From positions 1 to 27,638 of the forward strand of contig DATAZY010000036.1 of NCBI GenBank assembly GCA_036271795.1: 27,638 nucleotides of DNA, read 5' to 3'. This document shows positions 15,996 to 25,400 of the stretch, piece after piece; the first letter of the stretch is position 1, and each line of letters begins with the position of its first letter. The translations under genes were made by a program, and so were the position numbers. The notes under the pieces are model-generated. The model did no database searches. It was not told the origin of the DNA and worked only from the letters and a program-made list of their open reading frames with translations. This stretch comes from Galbitalea sp036271795. Lineage in GTDB: Bacteria; Actinomycetota; Actinomycetes; Actinomycetales; Microbacteriaceae.

Positions 15996-17800
15996 CCGCT
16001 GCTCTCCTCTGTCCCAAGGCTTACGTTGGCTGCCCACACGGCCTCCCAAAGCTCCACGAAGCCGTCCGGAAATAACGCGGTGCCCTCGCCATTGGCGGCC
16101 AGAAAGTCCACGAGCCTGCGAACTTCACCGAGGCCGCTGGCCTCCGTCCCCACTGCTCTCACCAACGCCTCGAACAACCCGCTCGCTGTCTCTTCTTCGC
16201 CGGTTCCCGTCCCGAAGAATCCCAGACCCCCTGCGGCGCCAACTCCTGCACCAAGCCCGGTGAGCTCGAGCAAAAGCGTGAGCAAACGGATGAAGGATGC
16301 GGTGTCGGTCAGCTGCCGGGCAATGATCGCATCGCGTCGCTCGGCGACATCGTCAATGAGCTCTGCGAGAAGGATGGTCCTTCGTTCACGACCCGCGGTG
16401 TCACTCGCGATCATCACAACAAACGGCGTGATGTCGGTCAATTCCAGATAGCTCAGGCGAGCGGGGCGGTCAGCAAGCGGAGGCACGCCCGGCGCACCGA
16501 GATCCGGGCGCGTTAGCAGCTCCCACCGCAGATTTATGTCGGCCTCGGCTGCGAGCGGCTCATCCGCCCAAACTGCGAGCGAATATGGCTCGCCTGCTTC
16601 GACGCGAGCAATCAGTCGTGTTCCCGCGGCGGCGCGCAAATAGCTCTCCAGCGAGCGGAGAGCTTCTTCGTCGGCGTTCGGTTGCTCGCCAGCCTGGAAA
16701 ATGTCCTCGTAGATGAGCTCGCCAAGCGCGTCGATGGTCGGCTGAACCCCGTACCTTGGGAGCGGGCCGACCAACTCCACCATGACCTCGACATTCGAGA
16801 GCAAGGCAGCGCCGGTTGCGTTCGCCGACCCAGCGAAAATGTGCGCACCATCGGCGCGATCAACGACAAATACCTTCGCGTGTAGTCCAACGAGGGCCTC
16901 GTTCGTCGATGAACCTGGCTCGTTTGAAGAGTCCGTCTGGTCGGTCGCTGGACTTTGTGCTGCGCTGTCGTCAAGCACATAGGTGTGCAGTTTCGGATCG
17001 AGAGAGCTTGGGACGAGCCGTTTAATACTCTCGGCTCGTGAGATGAGATGCGTCTCGGTTCGAATCGCGGAGCGCAGTTCTCGCAACCCGCTGTCGGACA
17101 AGAACGGCGAAATGATCAGGGCACGCTTTCCGGAAAAATCGAGCGATCTGCTGTGCTTCATTCCGAAAACATGAAAATCGATGTCACGCAGGTCGGCCGG
17201 TGCTTCCCACTCCACGGAGCGCCATCTTTTCGCTAATTCGTGGATCCTGTCCATGCGGCCAGAAGCCAGAGGTTGCACCGCCATCCTTGGTAATGCGCTC
17301 AGCAGCCCCGCGAGCGGCGCGTTGCGGACGCTCGCCTCGCGCTTTGCGGTTGCGCCGTACGCGACCGTGCCGTCAAGGCGAACCACGACGTCCCAGCTGC
17401 GATCCGTGGTGAGGTTCCGACTGGCACAAAGAAATCGATACGCAAGTTGGTTCTCGGATCGGTACTCGAGAAACCAGACCTTTGGGTGAAACAACCCTCG
17501 ACGATGAACAACGGGATGCACCATCGGCTCCAAAAATGCGACCAGATCGGATCTTGTGCCCATCGCAAGCTGACCTGCTTGGGCGAAGATGTCGATGTTG
17601 TCAGCTGCCCGTCGCACGGCATCGAGCACACCGAGTGCGCCGTCAGATTCTGAGACGCGGTGGGCCGCAAAAGACAAAGGGATAGTAAGAGCTGTCTCTA
17701 AGTTCAGCGTGAACGTCGTCCCGACGGCGTGCACTAGTTGGAAGCCCTGCGGCGGACGCAGCTGATCGGTCAGAGCCGCCCGGGTGCTCGGTTCAAGCAT
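15992..17800 (-). CDS. Two-HKD phospholipase-D-fold protein (putative nuclease)
   Basis: About 602 residues with two PLD-type catalytic motifs: HPKVWFLEY (H105, K107) followed by CASRNLT, and HAKVFVVD (H307, K309) followed by AGSANATG. Both keep the HxK...D and (G/S)xN pattern, so one chain could form a complete two-motif active site like endonucleases such as BfiI or Nuc. Cleavage in this superfamily is metal-independent and goes through a phosphohistidine. The C-terminal 280 residues are unrecognised and contain a Gly/Ala-rich stretch at about 515-540. The ATG at 17800 overlaps the stop of the DUF6361 gene by 8 nt; an ATG at 17815 in the same frame is also possible. Its stop overlaps the SNF2-like start by 4 nt, so the three genes are coupled. 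Nuclease activity is inferred from the family. Confidence 0.8.
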   Translation of the reverse strand: MLEPSTRAALTDQLRPPQGFQLVHAVGTTFTLNLETALTIPLSFAAHRVSESDGALGVLDAVRRAADNIDIFAQAGQLAMGTRSDLVAFLEPMVHPVVHRRGLFHPKVWFLEYRSENQLAYRFLCASRNLTTDRSWDVVVRLDGTVAYGATAKREASVRNAPLAGLLSALPRMAVQPLASGRMDRIHELAKRWRSVEWEAPADLRDIDFHVFGMKHSRSLDFSGKRALIISPFLSDSGLRELRSAIRTETHLISRAESIKRLVPSSLDPKLHTYVLDDSAAQSPATDQTDSSNEPGSSTNEALVGLHAKVFVVDRADGAHIFAGSANATGAALLSNVEVMVELVGPLPRYGVQPTIDALGELIYEDIFQAGEQPNADEEALRSLESYLRAAAGTRLIARVEAGEPYSLAVWADEPLAAEADINLRWELLTRPDLGAPGVPPLADRPARLSYLELTDITPFVVMIASDTAGRERRTILLAELIDDVAERRDAIIARQLTDTASFIRLLTLLLELTGLGAGVGAAGGLGFFGTGTGEEETASGLFEALVRAVGTEASGLGEVRRLVDFLAANGEGTALFPDGFVELWEAVWAANVSLGTEESSG

Positions 17801-18974
17801 CCTGCACGAGCCCATCGTGGATATCGCGGAGGATCCCACGCACGGTGCTCCAGCGGAACTGCAACTGCCCGTCACCGGAGCCCCCGCGCCACCCGCCTAG
17901 TCGCCGCGGATTTCCTAGTCTGGCCTGGGCGCCCTTGTGGGTCCGTTCGCGCACTCGTACGAAGTCGTGAGCGGCGAGTGAATCGGCAACGTCGCCGCCT
18001 GGTGTCGATCGAATAATCGCGAGCCAGTTGTCGACGAACTGCGTCGTGCGCGCAGGAATGCGGGCGTGCCGAGCGGACAACAACCTCCAGAGATCGCTCT
18101 CACGCCAGTTTTCGAGAGCGGCGAAATCCGCCGATGCCGTCCACTCGGCAAGGCGCCCGCGGTAGCGATCGGAGAGTTCTTCGGACGTGTCTTCGCTCAG
18201 GGCGGCAGCCTCGTTGGCGAGCAGAAGGTTATAGAGCAGTTGCGCTCCGTACATCGCTGTCGAAAAGTGTCGCGCCGCATCCAGTACAGACCGAGCGTCT
18301 CCCTGAACCCGAAGCGCTGCTTCGTCGTGCCATGGCATCGCGCTGTCGTCCGCCGGTGCGTCATTGATCAGATGTGCGAGAAGGCTGCCGGGCGCCGACT
18401 CGAGAATCTTCTCTCCGAGCCAGCCAGCCTCTTGACGAGAGAGCTGAAATCCCCCGGCGATTTGTGTCGGAAATCCGACCGGGCTGGGCGGCAACGTGGA
18501 AGACCACGGGTTGAGTACAGTCCGGTGCCCGTCCAGGTCATCGTCGGTCACGATCGCTGCTGCCTGCTCTAGGGCGTCAGGATCGACCAGAATGCCGTAT
18601 GCGCGTAGGGGTGTCCAGTAGATCGTCGACGGCAGCGTCTTGAGCGCGTCGCCCACGCGTACACCGATGAGACCCGCGAAGTCGCCGCCAGCGTCCCGAA
18701 TTCCGTGAATGAGTTCACGCTGATACCGATCAACCGCGACGATCGGATCCGGCTTCCGCGCTGCGAGTTGGTAGCACCATGGCACGAATAGAAGATATCG
18801 GGCTCGCGTAAGCAGAACGGATGTGCCGGGAAACAACGCATCGGACAACCCGTCACGTATCGACCCGATCCCAAGCTCATCGCGGCTGTCCCGATCGGAA
18901 AACAGTTTGATGATCTCCCGCATCCGCCGCTGCTCGTCGCTCGACGCATCGAGCCACGCGATCAATGACGGCAT
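17793..18974 (-). CDS. DUF6361 family protein, first gene of the PLD-SNF2 operon
   Basis: A 393-residue protein I assign to DUF6361 from its N-terminal signature: SLIAWLDASSDEQRRM, then DELGIGSIRDGLSDALFPG and TRARYLLFVPW (residues 32-66). This pattern is typical of the family, and its function is not established. The rest is helical, with many Trp residues, and has no visible catalytic or zinc motif. Its place as first gene of a coupled PLD-helicase operon suggests a sensor or specificity role (inference). The ATG at 18974 has an AAAGGA Shine-Dalgarno about 9 nt upstream. The start is only 74 nt from the glucodextranase relic, so the promoter must lie in that short gap or inside the relic. 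Confidence 0.75.
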   Translation of the reverse strand: MPSLIAWLDASSDEQRRMREIIKLFSDRDSRDELGIGSIRDGLSDALFPGTSVLLTRARYLLFVPWCYQLAARKPDPIVAVDRYQRELIHGIRDAGGDFAGLIGVRVGDALKTLPSTIYWTPLRAYGILVDPDALEQAAAIVTDDDLDGHRTVLNPWSSTLPPSPVGFPTQIAGGFQLSRQEAGWLGEKILESAPGSLLAHLINDAPADDSAMPWHDEAALRVQGDARSVLDAARHFSTAMYGAQLLYNLLLANEAAALSEDTSEELSDRYRGRLAEWTASADFAALENWRESDLWRLLSARHARIPARTTQFVDNWLAIIRSTPGGDVADSLAAHDFVRVRERTHKGAQARLGNPRRLGGWRGGSGDGQLQFRWSTVRGILRDIHDGLVQDA

Positions 18975-19048
18975 TCGGGCAGGTCCTTTCCGGTGCCCAG
19001 ACTATCGAGCAGAACGAGCAAGGCGTCGCGTGATAGCGGTAGTTGTCG

Positions 19049-19576
19049 GGCGCGTTCAGCGTGACCATTACATCCGCGACGCAGACCAACGCGCTCGTCA
19101 ACACGGTAACCGCGCCGAATCGCGGTGGTGCGTTCGGTGGTCAATGATGTGGTCAACGAGACGCTGCTGTTCACAACGGATGACCCGACCGGCGACGACA
19201 ACGGACCGGGTACCTACCATCGTCGTCCTCACGCGCGTTCGACCTGACGAAGTTCCAGGTCCACGACGGTGAACTTCCACGCGCCGACCGCGGACCTCGC
19301 CCCGACCTTCGGTGCAACAAATGGCGCCCAGCCGGTGGATGTCTACCTATCGAAGCCCGGCCGGGTCGCCGACATCGTCGGGTGCGTCCTACCCTGCGAT
19401 GAACTAATTCCTTGCAACTCCGCGGTCTCAACTAATTGAAGTGCAGGGCTTTGGCAACAGCTTCTTCGAGGATGCGACTGGTGCGCTCAGCTGGCGCGGC
19501 GACGCTGAGCGGGGTGTTGCAGGCGACGGAGCTGTCGGAGGAGTCGGTGGTCCTGATGGCGGTGCCACTCACTTAA
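19049..19576 (+). pseudogene. Decayed 3' end of a glucodextranase-like gene
   Basis: This 528-bp stretch on the plus strand matches, piece by piece and in the same order, the last 816 bp of the glycosidase gene (7045-7860). Recognisable blocks include GCGTTCAGCGTG, ACATCCGCG, the stretch encoding LLFTTDDPTGDDNGPGTY, TTCGACCTGACGAAGTTCCA, GGTGGATGTCTAC, GAAGTGCAGGGCTTTGG and GAGCGGGGTGTTGCAGG, ending in TAA. By eye the best blocks are about 80-85 percent identical. Frameshifts and about 290 bp of deletions break the reading frame, for example right after GPGTY, so it is non-coding. It represents domains B and C of a second glucodextranase copy. It fills the otherwise gene-free 18975-19694 gap; in the rest of that gap I see nothing but a 5-bp hairpin at 19616-19630. 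Confidence 0.8.
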
Positions 19577-19694
19577 CTGTCCTCGTCGGTTCCGAACTCA
19601 CGCCGTGTGCGTAAGGTGCGCCGGCCGCACAGCCTGAGCGCAGCCTGCAATCCAACAACCGAAACACGGCTGAGACGGGTGAGACGGCAGGAAC

Positions 19695-20399
19695 TCATGC
19701 CAACTTGTACAAAGACCCGTGTTTGCTCGTCATGGTGGCCTCGATCGAGGCAGCGAGCGCGGGATCACGCACAAGCACACCGAACTCGATGTTGCGATTC
19801 TCAGCGGAATAGCTGAAGTTGGCGCTCGTGATCAGAAGCAGTTCGTGGTCGACAATGATGAACTTCGCGTGGCTGACGACCTGCTTCCCGTTCGGCAACA
19901 TGGCCGAGCGGTAGACCGTTGCCCGAGGCAGCTGTAACTTTATTTTCACAGCATCGGCGACGCCGGCGTCGACGTACACGGTGACGACGACGCCAGGCTG
20001 TTCGGACGCCTCCCTCAGCGCCGTCCTCATCTGGGAGGTGTCCTGGAAGTTATAGGTCGCGGCGGTAACCGTTTGCCGAGCCGCGCCGACGATGCGGTGG
20101 AACTCGCTGGTGAGGTGGCCTGTGCTGGCTTCGTTGCCGGGCATCGTCCAGACTGGGGTCAGTTCACGCAGTACCGTCTTCGCACCCGATATCGCGCGCA
20201 GAACACTGACTGCGCGATCCCGATCGTCCGATCCGAGGCCGGCCGCCGTCAGCAGCCCTCTAACTGCTTCGCGCCGACTCATCGCGATCTCGCGCACTGC
20301 GATACTGGATGGGGCTCCGGCCCCAAACTGCAGAGCGAGCCGCGCCGCCTCGGTGGCACTGAGGAAACTGCCGAGTTCGGCGAACGGATCAGAGGGCAT
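19695..20399 (-). CDS. drmC: DrmC-like PLD-fold protein of a DISARM-type locus
   Basis: A 234-residue protein with one PLD motif near the C terminus: SHAKFIIVD (H177, K179, D184) followed by TSANFS (N194). The N-terminal 90 residues are helical, and residues about 110-130 (AARQTVTAATYNF) are the strand that opens the PLD domain. With one HKD motif it would need to dimerise to form an active site, as in other single-motif PLD nucleases. DISARM DrmC is defined as this PLD protein encoded after DrmB; in published DISARM work it was dispensable for protection against some phages. The ATG at 20399 is chosen: it overlaps the drmB stop by 11 nt and begins at MPSDPFAELG; the longer open frame upstream lies wholly inside drmB and looks non-native. 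Confidence 0.8.
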   Translation of the reverse strand: MPSDPFAELGSFLSATEAARLALQFGAGAPSSIAVREIAMSRREAVRGLLTAAGLGSDDRDRAVSVLRAISGAKTVLRELTPVWTMPGNEASTGHLTSEFHRIVGAARQTVTAATYNFQDTSQMRTALREASEQPGVVVTVYVDAGVADAVKIKLQLPRATVYRSAMLPNGKQVVSHAKFIIVDHELLLITSANFSYSAENRNIEFGVLVRDPALAASIEATMTSKHGSLYKLA

Positions 20400-22419
20400 G
20401 GATGTCGCCGAAGAAGCTCGGCACGACGGGGCCATTCGCGGTCGGCAGATCGAGTAAGAAGCGGCGGTCGAGGAAACGGTTGGCTTTCTCGCACGAGGTC
20501 TCCGAGGCAAAGCAGCAAGTGTGGCAGGCCGCGCCGTGGAGGAAGTCTTCGGGATCTGAAGGGGTGCGCTGCGCGCACACGGGATCTGACGAGCATCGTG
20601 AGGCTCGTCGTAGGGCCGAAATTACGATGGCCTGCAGACGTTCCGGCTCCGACAGCGCGACGAGACCTCCGAGGGTTCCCTCGCTGTCGGATGCCGTCGT
20701 GCAGATCAAGAGTCCAGCAGCGGCCTCGCGCCCTGGTGCCTCGCCCCACGCGTAGACGCGCTCAGTGAGGCTGGCCGCGCCATAGCCGGAGTACATCGCC
20801 ATCTCGCGGATCAGGATGTGAGAGAGAGTGTGGACTAGCCAGTAGCGCGGCCCGGGAAGCCGCGTGTCCGGGTTGACCTGTGCGGCGGTTTCCGAGAATC
20901 GCCTCGCGAAGTTGCGACGATGGGCTTGGACGTGGGCGTCCCATAGGGCGGTGGTCTCGATGTGCCGCTCCCACTGCTCGACCGCGCCGAGGTCGAGCTG
21001 GAGGAACACGCCCTCGCCACGATCCTCAGTGGCGGGCACCCATGTCGGTCTGCCGTCGCGCGTCAGGTCAACCAGTCGCGAAGCGGCATCGTTGACGCGA
21101 TCCATTTCGTCGAGCCGGGTGAAGCCGAGGACGGCGTTAACGCGCTTCATTCGGTTGACACCCACGACACGCGTGATGCGGGGATGCAACGCGGTGCTGC
21201 GCTGCATCTCAGTGACCATTAGACCAGTGTCGTTCTGCTGTTCGGGGAACAGCGACGGACGCTGAAGGTAGCGCCACTCGGGGATCAACAGCTCGATGGG
21301 GTCCCAGTTGGCGCGACGATCCTCGCGGTCCTCCTCGGATTCCGGCGGAGCGAGAACGTCGGCGACGGCAGCGGCAATATCATCATCGGTGAGCTCGGCG
21401 ATGTCGATACTGTGCGCACCAGCTAGCGCGCGAATCACAGCGGTCTGACCAGCGAACTGTTGGATCTGCTCTACCCCGAGGGCGACTCGTAGGTGGTCAG
21501 CGAGTGCTTCCTTGTTCTCCTCATCCGTTCGGGGCATAACAATGATGCTCTGTGTTGAGGGGAACCAGAGGTTTGAGGCGCCCATCATGATGAGTGCAGG
21601 CTGCGCCTTGCAGCCGGGAAAGAACGCACCGAGATGCGGGTGGCGTCCGCGGCAGCTCTGTGGCAGCTTCAGACGGCCCCTGGCGCCCTGCGCCTCGGCC
21701 ATGCCACGACTCGCGTTGCAGGACTGGCATATGATCGTTGCCCCGACGCTCTTGCCGACGTTGGCATCGCGCATTTTCAAGTCGGGGTTCTCGGCGTTGG
21801 GGCACTCCTGGCCGTGGTGCACCCACAGTGTGTAGGGGAACTCGTCGAGGTGGCCGTTCGTGCAGGTCAGCAGGTGCTGGGCGGGCACGGCGGGGCTGCC
21901 TTGGCGGCGCCCGCGCCCGCCGCGGCCCGGGCAGGGCTTGTGAGTGAACTGCGCTAGGTCGGGCCGGAACGGGTGGGTGTTGGTGTAAGTGAACCGCGTG
22001 AGGGGCCCGAGGTAGTCGCAGCCGGTGCAGCGGAACCATTGGGGGAACACGCGAGCGGGCAGACCAAGATCGGAACCCTCGGTCGGTCTGGATCCCTTCT
22101 TCGGCTGCCACGGGAACGGGCGCAGCGCGTCGACCTGCGGGCCGAGGTGGAGGCGCACGACGTTGAGCAGGCGCGGCTCGATGATCGACGGGACAACCTC
22201 TCGGCGCTTCCAGATTGGCTCCCAATCGTCGAGCCCTGCGGGCATCACCGAGAAGCTGGGCAAATCCATGATCGCGCCGGGGCCGTAGGTGTACAGCAGG
22301 GACGACGGACGCGCGGAGCCGACCTTCGCCCGGTTCTTTGCCTGGCTCTGCTCGGCGTCGCCGAGTGGGTCGAGCGCGTCGTTGTTCTCCGGCAACGCGA
22401 CGGTCGAAGTGTCGCTCAT
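20389..22419 (-). CDS. drmB: DrmB-like DUF1998 protein of a DISARM-type locus
   Basis: A 676-residue protein. The C terminus carries the DUF1998 cysteine cluster: C632, C635, C636 and C643 in CHTCCFASETSC, then KANRFLDRRFLLDL, the usual family ending. More possible zinc ligands occur earlier (WFRCTGCDYLG, HKPCPGR, LLTCTNGHLDE, ICQSCNASRG). In DISARM, DrmB forms a complex with the DrmA helicase that binds and senses incoming DNA. The ATG at 22419 shares one base with the drmA stop (TGATG), with AGAGGAGGA 6 nt upstream inside drmA; the in-frame TTG at 22422 is less likely. Length and cysteine layout look complete. Confidence 0.85.
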   Translation of the reverse strand: MSDTSTVALPENNDALDPLGDAEQSQAKNRAKVGSARPSSLLYTYGPGAIMDLPSFSVMPAGLDDWEPIWKRREVVPSIIEPRLLNVVRLHLGPQVDALRPFPWQPKKGSRPTEGSDLGLPARVFPQWFRCTGCDYLGPLTRFTYTNTHPFRPDLAQFTHKPCPGRGGRGRRQGSPAVPAQHLLTCTNGHLDEFPYTLWVHHGQECPNAENPDLKMRDANVGKSVGATIICQSCNASRGMAEAQGARGRLKLPQSCRGRHPHLGAFFPGCKAQPALIMMGASNLWFPSTQSIIVMPRTDEENKEALADHLRVALGVEQIQQFAGQTAVIRALAGAHSIDIAELTDDDIAAAVADVLAPPESEEDREDRRANWDPIELLIPEWRYLQRPSLFPEQQNDTGLMVTEMQRSTALHPRITRVVGVNRMKRVNAVLGFTRLDEMDRVNDAASRLVDLTRDGRPTWVPATEDRGEGVFLQLDLGAVEQWERHIETTALWDAHVQAHRRNFARRFSETAAQVNPDTRLPGPRYWLVHTLSHILIREMAMYSGYGAASLTERVYAWGEAPGREAAAGLLICTTASDSEGTLGGLVALSEPERLQAIVISALRRASRCSSDPVCAQRTPSDPEDFLHGAACHTCCFASETSCEKANRFLDRRFLLDLPTANGPVVPSFFGDIHAL

Positions 22420-25400
22420 CAATCGTCCTCCTCTGCGGGAAGTGTCCAGTTGTCAACACCGTTCGGGGTGCGCGCGAAGAGCCGTTCCGGGACAGGTGAG
22501 ACGAGGATGTTGATCTCCGGCTGCACCTCGCGCATCGAATTCGCAATCACGAACGGCGCCTCGGCGGAGCCGCCGACGTTCGCCCGGTGATTCTCCGGGC
22601 TGATCACCAGCGGCAGATACTTATCACCGTCTCCGGTGCGGTCGTAGACGAGGGTCTTGTGGATCTCGGTGGCGTAACGCGCGCGGCTCGTCCACCGGTC
22701 GACGCGGTTCGTGAGCAGGTCACTGGCCTTCTTGGTGAGCTCGTCGTTCTGCGATGCAGCAAGGATGCGCGCCTTGAGTCGGTCGACGATCGCGGCGACC
22801 GCGGAATGCTGCGGTGTGATCTTGCCGGCTTCCCGCTCGGGCGACAGCCCATCCGAGACCGTCGCCTGCGCGACGCGGGCTGCGCTAACGAGCAGTCCGT
22901 CGATGCCGCGCTCCAGGGATGTGGGTGAGAAGGGGGTGACAGAGAGCGCCTCGACCTGCTTATAGAAGGTGTCGTGGTAGTGCCGAAACTGTTCAAAATG
23001 GGCGAGGTCGCGAGGTCGGGCCCAGTTACCGAGCGAAACGACCAGGCCAGGCCGAGCCGAATCCCGGCCGACACGGGAGGATGCTTGAATGTACTCGGCG
23101 GTGTTCTTTGGTTGGCCGACAATGAGCATCAGCCCGAGCCGCTGAACATCAACGCCGACCTGAAGCATGGAGGTCGCCAGCACCACATCGAACGGCGACT
23201 CGCTGTCGCGCTTCGGTGCGGACTTATCCTCCCGGCGCAATGCGATCCTCGCCTGGAATGCCGCCGTCGTGTCGTAGCTTGGGTCGAACTCGAGCCCGAG
23301 CTTGTCGAGAGTCTTACCGATGTCAGCGCCGGAGATGCGCGAGGTCAGCTCGGCGACGTTGAGACTGCCGAACGCGGTGCCATAGCGGCGTGGGAATCCC
23401 GAATCCCGGCGAGGGTTCCCGACCCGGGTGCTCACGTCGTCGTCCACGTAGCGGCGCATACCGGCCAGCTCGCGGGTGGCGTTGAAATAGCCGACGAGTG
23501 TCATGTACGGATCAGCCGCGATGCCGGTCCGGTCAAACAGCAGCTGCCCCGCGAGGAGTAACCCCTCGGCCAGACGGATCTCCGCGCTTGACAAGCGCAC
23601 ACCCGGGGCGCTCACGCCGATGTAGCGGCGGCCGGGGTTCGGCTCAGAGACGGCGACCTCGCGGGAGAAGAAAGTGTCAGCCACGTCGAGCACCTGGGGC
23701 GGGAAAATCTGTACCGTCCTGCCGTACAACTGACGCACCTGCTCGACGGCGTTGCGCACCGTCGCAGTCGAGGCGACGATTAGCGGCTTGACCGGTTTGC
23801 CGTCCGGGGTTTCCCACGAGCACAGTGTCTCTACGGCGACCTCGAATAGTCCAACCGCGGTCCCCAGCGCGCCAGTGATCAGGTGCAACTCATCCTGGAT
23901 GATTAGGTCAGGCGGACGCAACCGCCCAACCGGCACCACCGTCGCAGCCGGGTGTCCACCATTAGCCGGGTGCGAGCCGACCGTGCAGGCGGCGTAGTCG
24001 GGATGCACATAGCCGTGCCTTCCGCATCGCTTGCTCACGAAGCCGAACAGCGACGCAGCCTCGCCCTCACGGGCAAGACGGGCGAACTTGTCGACGGTCG
24101 CGATGACGAACGCGGGGGCGAGCCGGTAGATCTCTTCGTCGATCGTCAGGATTGGCAGTCCCTCGACCACGTCGCCGCCCTTGGAGAACGGGCAGCGGGC
24201 GAGTTCATCGCCGCAGTGCACAAACACCCGTCGGGTCGTCGGGTCGCCCTTGACGTTGGCCGGGGCGATCTCGGTTCCGCACCACGGGCAGCGCTGGATC
24301 TGGAGTACTGTCAGCCGGTGCGACCCGCCGTCATTGACCTTCTTGAGCTGTTCGTCGGCTTCCTCGAAACGCTTCGGGCTGACGTCCGTGCCGACCCACA
24401 GCCCGATGCGGAATGGCTCGATGCCCCAGGTCGCCTCATCCTCGCGGCGGGCCAGTTCGGCCGCGCACACAAGCGCTGTCGCGCGCTGGAACTGCTGCGC
24501 CGTGAGCAAACGCAGCGTGTATCGCATGAGCACCGCAACGCCGCCGCCGCCGTCGAGTCCCCCATCGGAGCCTTGCACGACCGCCTGCCGTCGCCGGACG
24601 GCGAAGGTGTACGCCGCCAGTCCCAGGTATGCCTCGGTCTTGCCACCACCGGTCGGGAAGAACAACAGCTCGACCATCGAGAAGTCCTTATCGCTGCGCA
24701 TCTTCGCCGTCGGGTCAGTCAGTGCTCCGAGCTGCATCAGGATGAACGCGAGCTGGAATGGACGCCACGACGCGACCGGCTTCCCCAACGCCTCGTCTAT
24801 CTCCAGGTTCTGCCGCGCCTGCGCGATCGTGAGCGCCGAGTCGGCCTTGCGGGCCTCAGCGACCTGCGAGGCGAGTCGCTGGTCGCGCATCACCCGGTTC
24901 ATAAACCGGAAGCACTGCAGGGCCGTCGCGTCGGTGGTGACGAACTCCAGCCCCTTGACCAGCCGTTGTTGCACCTGCCGCGCTTCCCACAGCACGGTCT
25001 CGGCAGTCTCATTCAGATGTGCTGGTAGCGAGTTTGCGGTCGCGTCCTGCCGGTCCAGCCACGCGCCGTAGCCGGACACCAGCGGGGCGAGTCCTGCCCG
25101 CAAGTCATCCGGCAAGACCTCTCCAAGCGCCTTCATCGAAAGCGTTGCACCCTCGACCTCGCCGGCCGTCGTCTGGGGCGTCTCCGCGATTGGCAGCCAC
25201 GTCGTCGATACCGACGTCGCTCGCCGCCAGCCTCTGCGCACCACCCAGTCCGCCGAGCATGTGCGCCCTATGGCGAACTCGAGCCGGTCTTTGTATTGGA
25301 GGTCGAGCCGGCGCACCTCGTCGTCGTACTCGGGCCATTCCTGCTCCAGCACATCCCGCACTGGCAGGAACACGTCGGTCCCGCCCGCGTCGATGTGCAA

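Noticed and set aside
7045..19576. The two glucodextranase 3' ends as recombinase attachment sites
   Set aside because: The similarity spans hundreds of bases of decayed coding sequence, unlike short att sites of serine integrases, and neither copy adjoins the recombinase.
19616..19630. GTGCG-CCGGC-CGCAC hairpin about 65 nt downstream of drmC as a terminator
   Set aside because: The stem is only 5 bp, there is no T-run and such short hairpins are expected by chance in GC-rich DNA.
20400..20510. A longer N terminus for drmC starting inside drmB
   Set aside because: The extra residues are low-complexity (Arg/Ser/Pro) and overlap drmB by 122 nt; the ATG at 20399 is well placed and starts a sensible domain.
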